Source: Anadara kagoshimensis
Lineage: Eukaryota; Mollusca; Bivalvia; Arcoida; Arcidae
DNA: 64,000 bases
Assembly: GCA_021292105.1 (NCBI GenBank)
Contig: CM037864.1
Location: forward strand, 41,096,514-41,160,513
Direction of reading: 5' to 3'
Positions 61,011-64,000 of this stretch are shown here, piece after piece. The notes below the pieces were generated by a model. The model was not told the DNA's origin, did no database searches, and saw nothing but the letters and a program-made list of their open reading frames with translations. Position 1 is the stretch's first letter, and each line of letters begins with the position of its first letter. The translations under genes were made by a program, and so were the position numbers.

Positions 61011-61979
61011 CTAAAAAAGAAAAAAAAAAGAAAACTGATTTTGAACAAAACTCGCTGTCGGATCTAACCTATCAAAAACATAACATTGGTCAAATCCAGT
61101 AGTTTCAGTTTTTGCAGTTATTTATGCATCATGCCAATAGCTCATCTGGCTAAAAAATTTCTTCACTGTAGATGCATGACCTTGACCTTTGAATCTTTAA
61201 TTTGCTACTACCAGTAAGCTATAAACATGATAAAATAAAGGAGGTTGTGCACTATAGGCCATTTTTGGCCCCATATCAGAATATAATGATTTTTCTGTAG
61301 AATTTAGTCCAAGATTTGGTCTTTGTTAAAACATAAAAATTTAAGTGTTCTGATATACTGTTGCTTAGCAACGGTGCATGGCAACTGACCCTTAGCAAAT
61401 CTTAAATATGGACATTTCGCATTATGAATTTAACATATTGTGGCAGATTTCATCCCATTCTAATGTTTTTGTGTGAATAATCTTTCTACATTACTACATT
61501 TATCAATAAAAGTAAATATTAAGTTCGAGAACATAAAATATAACATTATTTGTCACCATGGCAACGAAATGTCCATAGCAACGGATGGTTAAATATACTT
61601 ATATAGATATAAAAATAGGTACATGTGTGCCCTTATCAATGGATGGTTAACATAATGTATAAAGTCATAAGATAAAACATTATTTGTTACCATGGCAACT
61701 AATTGGCCATAGCAACGGATTGCTAAATATACACATGTACATATGGAGTGGATGGGAACGGATGATTGAAACTAGAAATTGCGTTTGAGCAGGGGTCAAT
61801 CGCGTGGTAAGTCACCCCAATAAACATTGGAAAAGAACTGAGTGTTAGCAGTAGCAATGATAGGTGTATTTGAATGAAGCTAAAGGTGTAATAACTTCTG
61901 GAAATTGTTATTTTTATATAATTATGATGTTTCCATATGCACATTCATAACAAGAATTGTTAATGTTTTACTATCTAAG
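61011..61979. other. upstream region of the cyclophilin gene, noncoding
   Basis: It begins with the predicted 3' splice site of the upstream intron. It holds two related segments with taccatggcaac(g/t)aa and ccatagcaacggat (around 61555-61600 and 61685-61735), a local duplication. No upstream exon can be identified. Confidence 0.4.
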
Positions 61980-62340
61980 GTACTGCAACTTTTAAGAAAA
62001 TTTCACTAGGCCATGAAAAAGTAGGTCACAATGACCTTCTTTGTGTTGAAACACATACAGCATTGAAATTGTACTTACGACCACGTTTCATCAAAATTGT
62101 CATATTAAACTATATTATCAAAGAAAATCACTGACTAAAAATTAAGTCACAGTGATCTTTTCTGTGTTGCAATATGTAGAGCATATAAAGTCGTAGATAT
62201 GAACCAAGTTTGATCAAAATCGAAGAAAATCACCAGACCATAAAAACAAGGTCACAATGACCTACTTTTAGCGCAACATGTACAACATCTAAGATTGTAC
62301 CTAGAAACTAATTTTCATCAAAATTGGTCAATTAGTTTCT
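61980..62340. repeat. degenerate tandem repeat of about 110-120 bp, 3 copies
   Basis: Each copy has a variant of aggtcacaatgacct, then gtgttg, then tttcatcaaaattg, near 61995, 62140 and 62250. Confidence 0.5.
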
Positions 62341-63640
62341 TTTCTAGAGTGCAAAATCAGTACAATGGAATGTCGTTATTATCTCCCTTTCTATTTCAAC
62401 CAATGAGATGTGACCACCAAAAGACACAACTGCAATGCCCCGTCGGGGATCGGTTGCAAATGCCTAATTTTATCCGAATAGTTATCATTGTAGCTCATGC
62501 AAATGGAACTTAGGATGGTATTTAATGCAAGAATGTTTATAGGCTTCCTTCCTGAAATTCACTGTTTTTCTCTGATCAGTTACTTGATGGTACAGAAAAC
62601 CAGGCAAGCTGGGTGCCTCTGTATAATAGAAATAATCTTTACAGATGTCTTAATCACCAACCAATCAACGTGAGTTTAATAGTTCATCAGTGTTAAACAT
62701 CCCATATGCATGTACATGTAAATAAAAATAATTACCAGGCTATGTATACAGAGTAGTCTTACTAATTTGTGAAAGGTGGGTCTCACTTCCACTTTTACTG
62801 AAAAGTAGCACCATCAAGATCTCCTTCTCCAAGTTAGAATACCATGTGTGTAAATGTTAGTGGTGCTAGTCCCTTGGTCATTGTATTGAACCACCAAATG
62901 TAAATTATGCAGGATGGATCTTCTTTCATAAGACAACATCATTTTGGGAACACATTGAAAGGATGGACAGACATAAATATTTATAAGCGCTTAAGGAGGC
63001 GATGAGGATAAAACTTTTGGGAAACAAAAAGACAGACTACATAAGTTTCATTGAGAGGGTACTAATACTAGTAATCAGTGAAGAGGTTCAGTTTTTGGAG
63101 GGTCAAATTATCTTAAAAGTTCACCATTCCAATATTAGCAATTTATAACTAATGTGTATACATGTATTTGTATTTTGAACAAGATCTAACAATACCTTAT
63201 GATGAAAACTTCTATACGTAAATAAACTGGGTGAATTATTAAATAAAAACATGTATTTCAATAATTCCAAAATTCCCTGAAAAGATGAGAGAGAGAAAAG
63301 AAATTAAAATTAATAAATAAAACCTCCTGATTTGTGATAATAATTTTTTTTTTAAATGCTGCAGAAAAAAGGAAATAGTAAAATTAAAAACCAGATTTAT
63401 AATAAAAGTTTAAATTTTTGAAAAAGAAAAAAATAATTAAGAGGTGCGAGAGAGAAAAAATGAAAATAATAAAAGCACCTGAACCTAATATACATGTGTA
63501 ATATTTAACAAAAATTGAGTTGTGTGGAGAGGTGCGAGAGAGTTTTAATTTATCCTCATCGAATGTAATGTTAATAATTTATAAAAATATAATTTATATT
63601 TTTTCAAAAATGATATATTTAAAAAAATAATAAAAAAAAA
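62341..63640. other. noncoding AT-rich interval
   Basis: No gene is recognised. A-rich stretches with two aggtgcgagagag words (63441 and 63530) occur near the right end. Confidence 0.4.
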
Positions 63641-63652
63641 AACAAAAAAAAA

Positions 63653-63731
63653 CGTCATCTTCGGGATTTGAACCCGGGTCATCAGTTTCTAAGTCCACGC
63701 CGCTACCTATAGCCCCTCCACGCTATTGGAT
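63653..63731 (-). other. tRNA-like segment, probably a SINE head or tRNA relic
   Basis: The minus strand reads ggggctataggtagcggcg as A-box-like and gggttcaaatcccga as B-box-like, then runs into a T-rich tract. Arm pairing is poor for a functional tRNA, so a SINE head or pseudogene is more likely. Confidence 0.4.
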
Positions 63732-64000
63732 GTAAACATAGGTTTTTATAGTACACCACCGTGTGTAATCCGATCTACGCTCCCAACTGGCATTCCTGAA
63801 TTTTATTTTTTTCATTGCTTGATTTGCCGTGTTTTTCAAAAACCGCTTCTCAAAATTAATGGAATTATGATCGCTACATTGTAAACCATACACACAAACC
63901 GGTACAAGTGACTTTCACCTCGGTGTCACTGAACTCTGTCCCGACTGTCGGGAGTCAGGATATGTGTGCCAATTTTCGTATCACCATATTATCAGACACA

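Overview
This is a eukaryotic, AT-rich, repeat-dense genomic window, most likely from a marine invertebrate and probably a bivalve mollusc. The lineage is inferred from spliced genes with phase-1 extracellular modules, a secreted VWA plus SUEL-type lectin combination, tRNA-derived SINEs, and dispersed repeats containing gacctttgacc-like motifs. There are no prokaryotic features such as operons or ribosome binding sites.

Genes. I assembled three paralogous four-exon genes from splice sites and reading frame. Gene A (5011-8293, minus) and gene C (44352-52390, plus) look intact and encode secreted proteins of about 319 and 313 residues. Each has a signal peptide exon, a VWA-domain exon, a SUEL/galactose-binding lectin exon and a very short C-terminal tail exon. 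Every intron is in phase 1, so whole modules can be exchanged. Gene B (14098-25337, minus) lies between them with the same layout, but its VWA exon has two 1-nt losses, its MIDAS aspartate is gone and its lectin exon is internally deleted. A fourth gene, a cyclophilin A-type peptidyl-prolyl isomerase, has its whole domain in one exon at 60493-61010 (minus).

Repeats dominate the rest. A 46-bp satellite fills 1-4118 and a 75-bp satellite (about 7 kb) sits inside intron 1 of gene B. A 64-bp array lies at 29285-30495, a 44-bp array at 43667-43940 and a 29-30-bp array at 58985-59700. A 61-bp array at 45382-46302 is built from 15 copies of the end of gene C's VWA exon together with its 5' splice site.

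Mobile elements include two tRNA-derived SINE families, several with clear target-site duplications, and two families of short inverted-repeat elements. There are also several near-perfect hairpins, a 1.4-kb element with an 8-bp target duplication, a 4.2-kb element with roughly 400-bp inverted ends and a broken mariner-like transposase, and a LINE 3' fragment. Nested insertions at 38763-39680 give a relative order of insertion.

Layout: satellite (1-4.1 kb); gene A (5.0-8.3 kb); dispersed repeats (8.7-14 kb); gene B with its intronic satellite (14.1-25.3 kb); noncoding repeat-rich DNA (25.4-44.3 kb); gene C (44.4-52.4 kb); mariner-like element (53.35-57.56 kb); short arrays (58-60 kb); cyclophilin (60.5-61.0 kb); noncoding DNA and a tRNA-like segment to the end.
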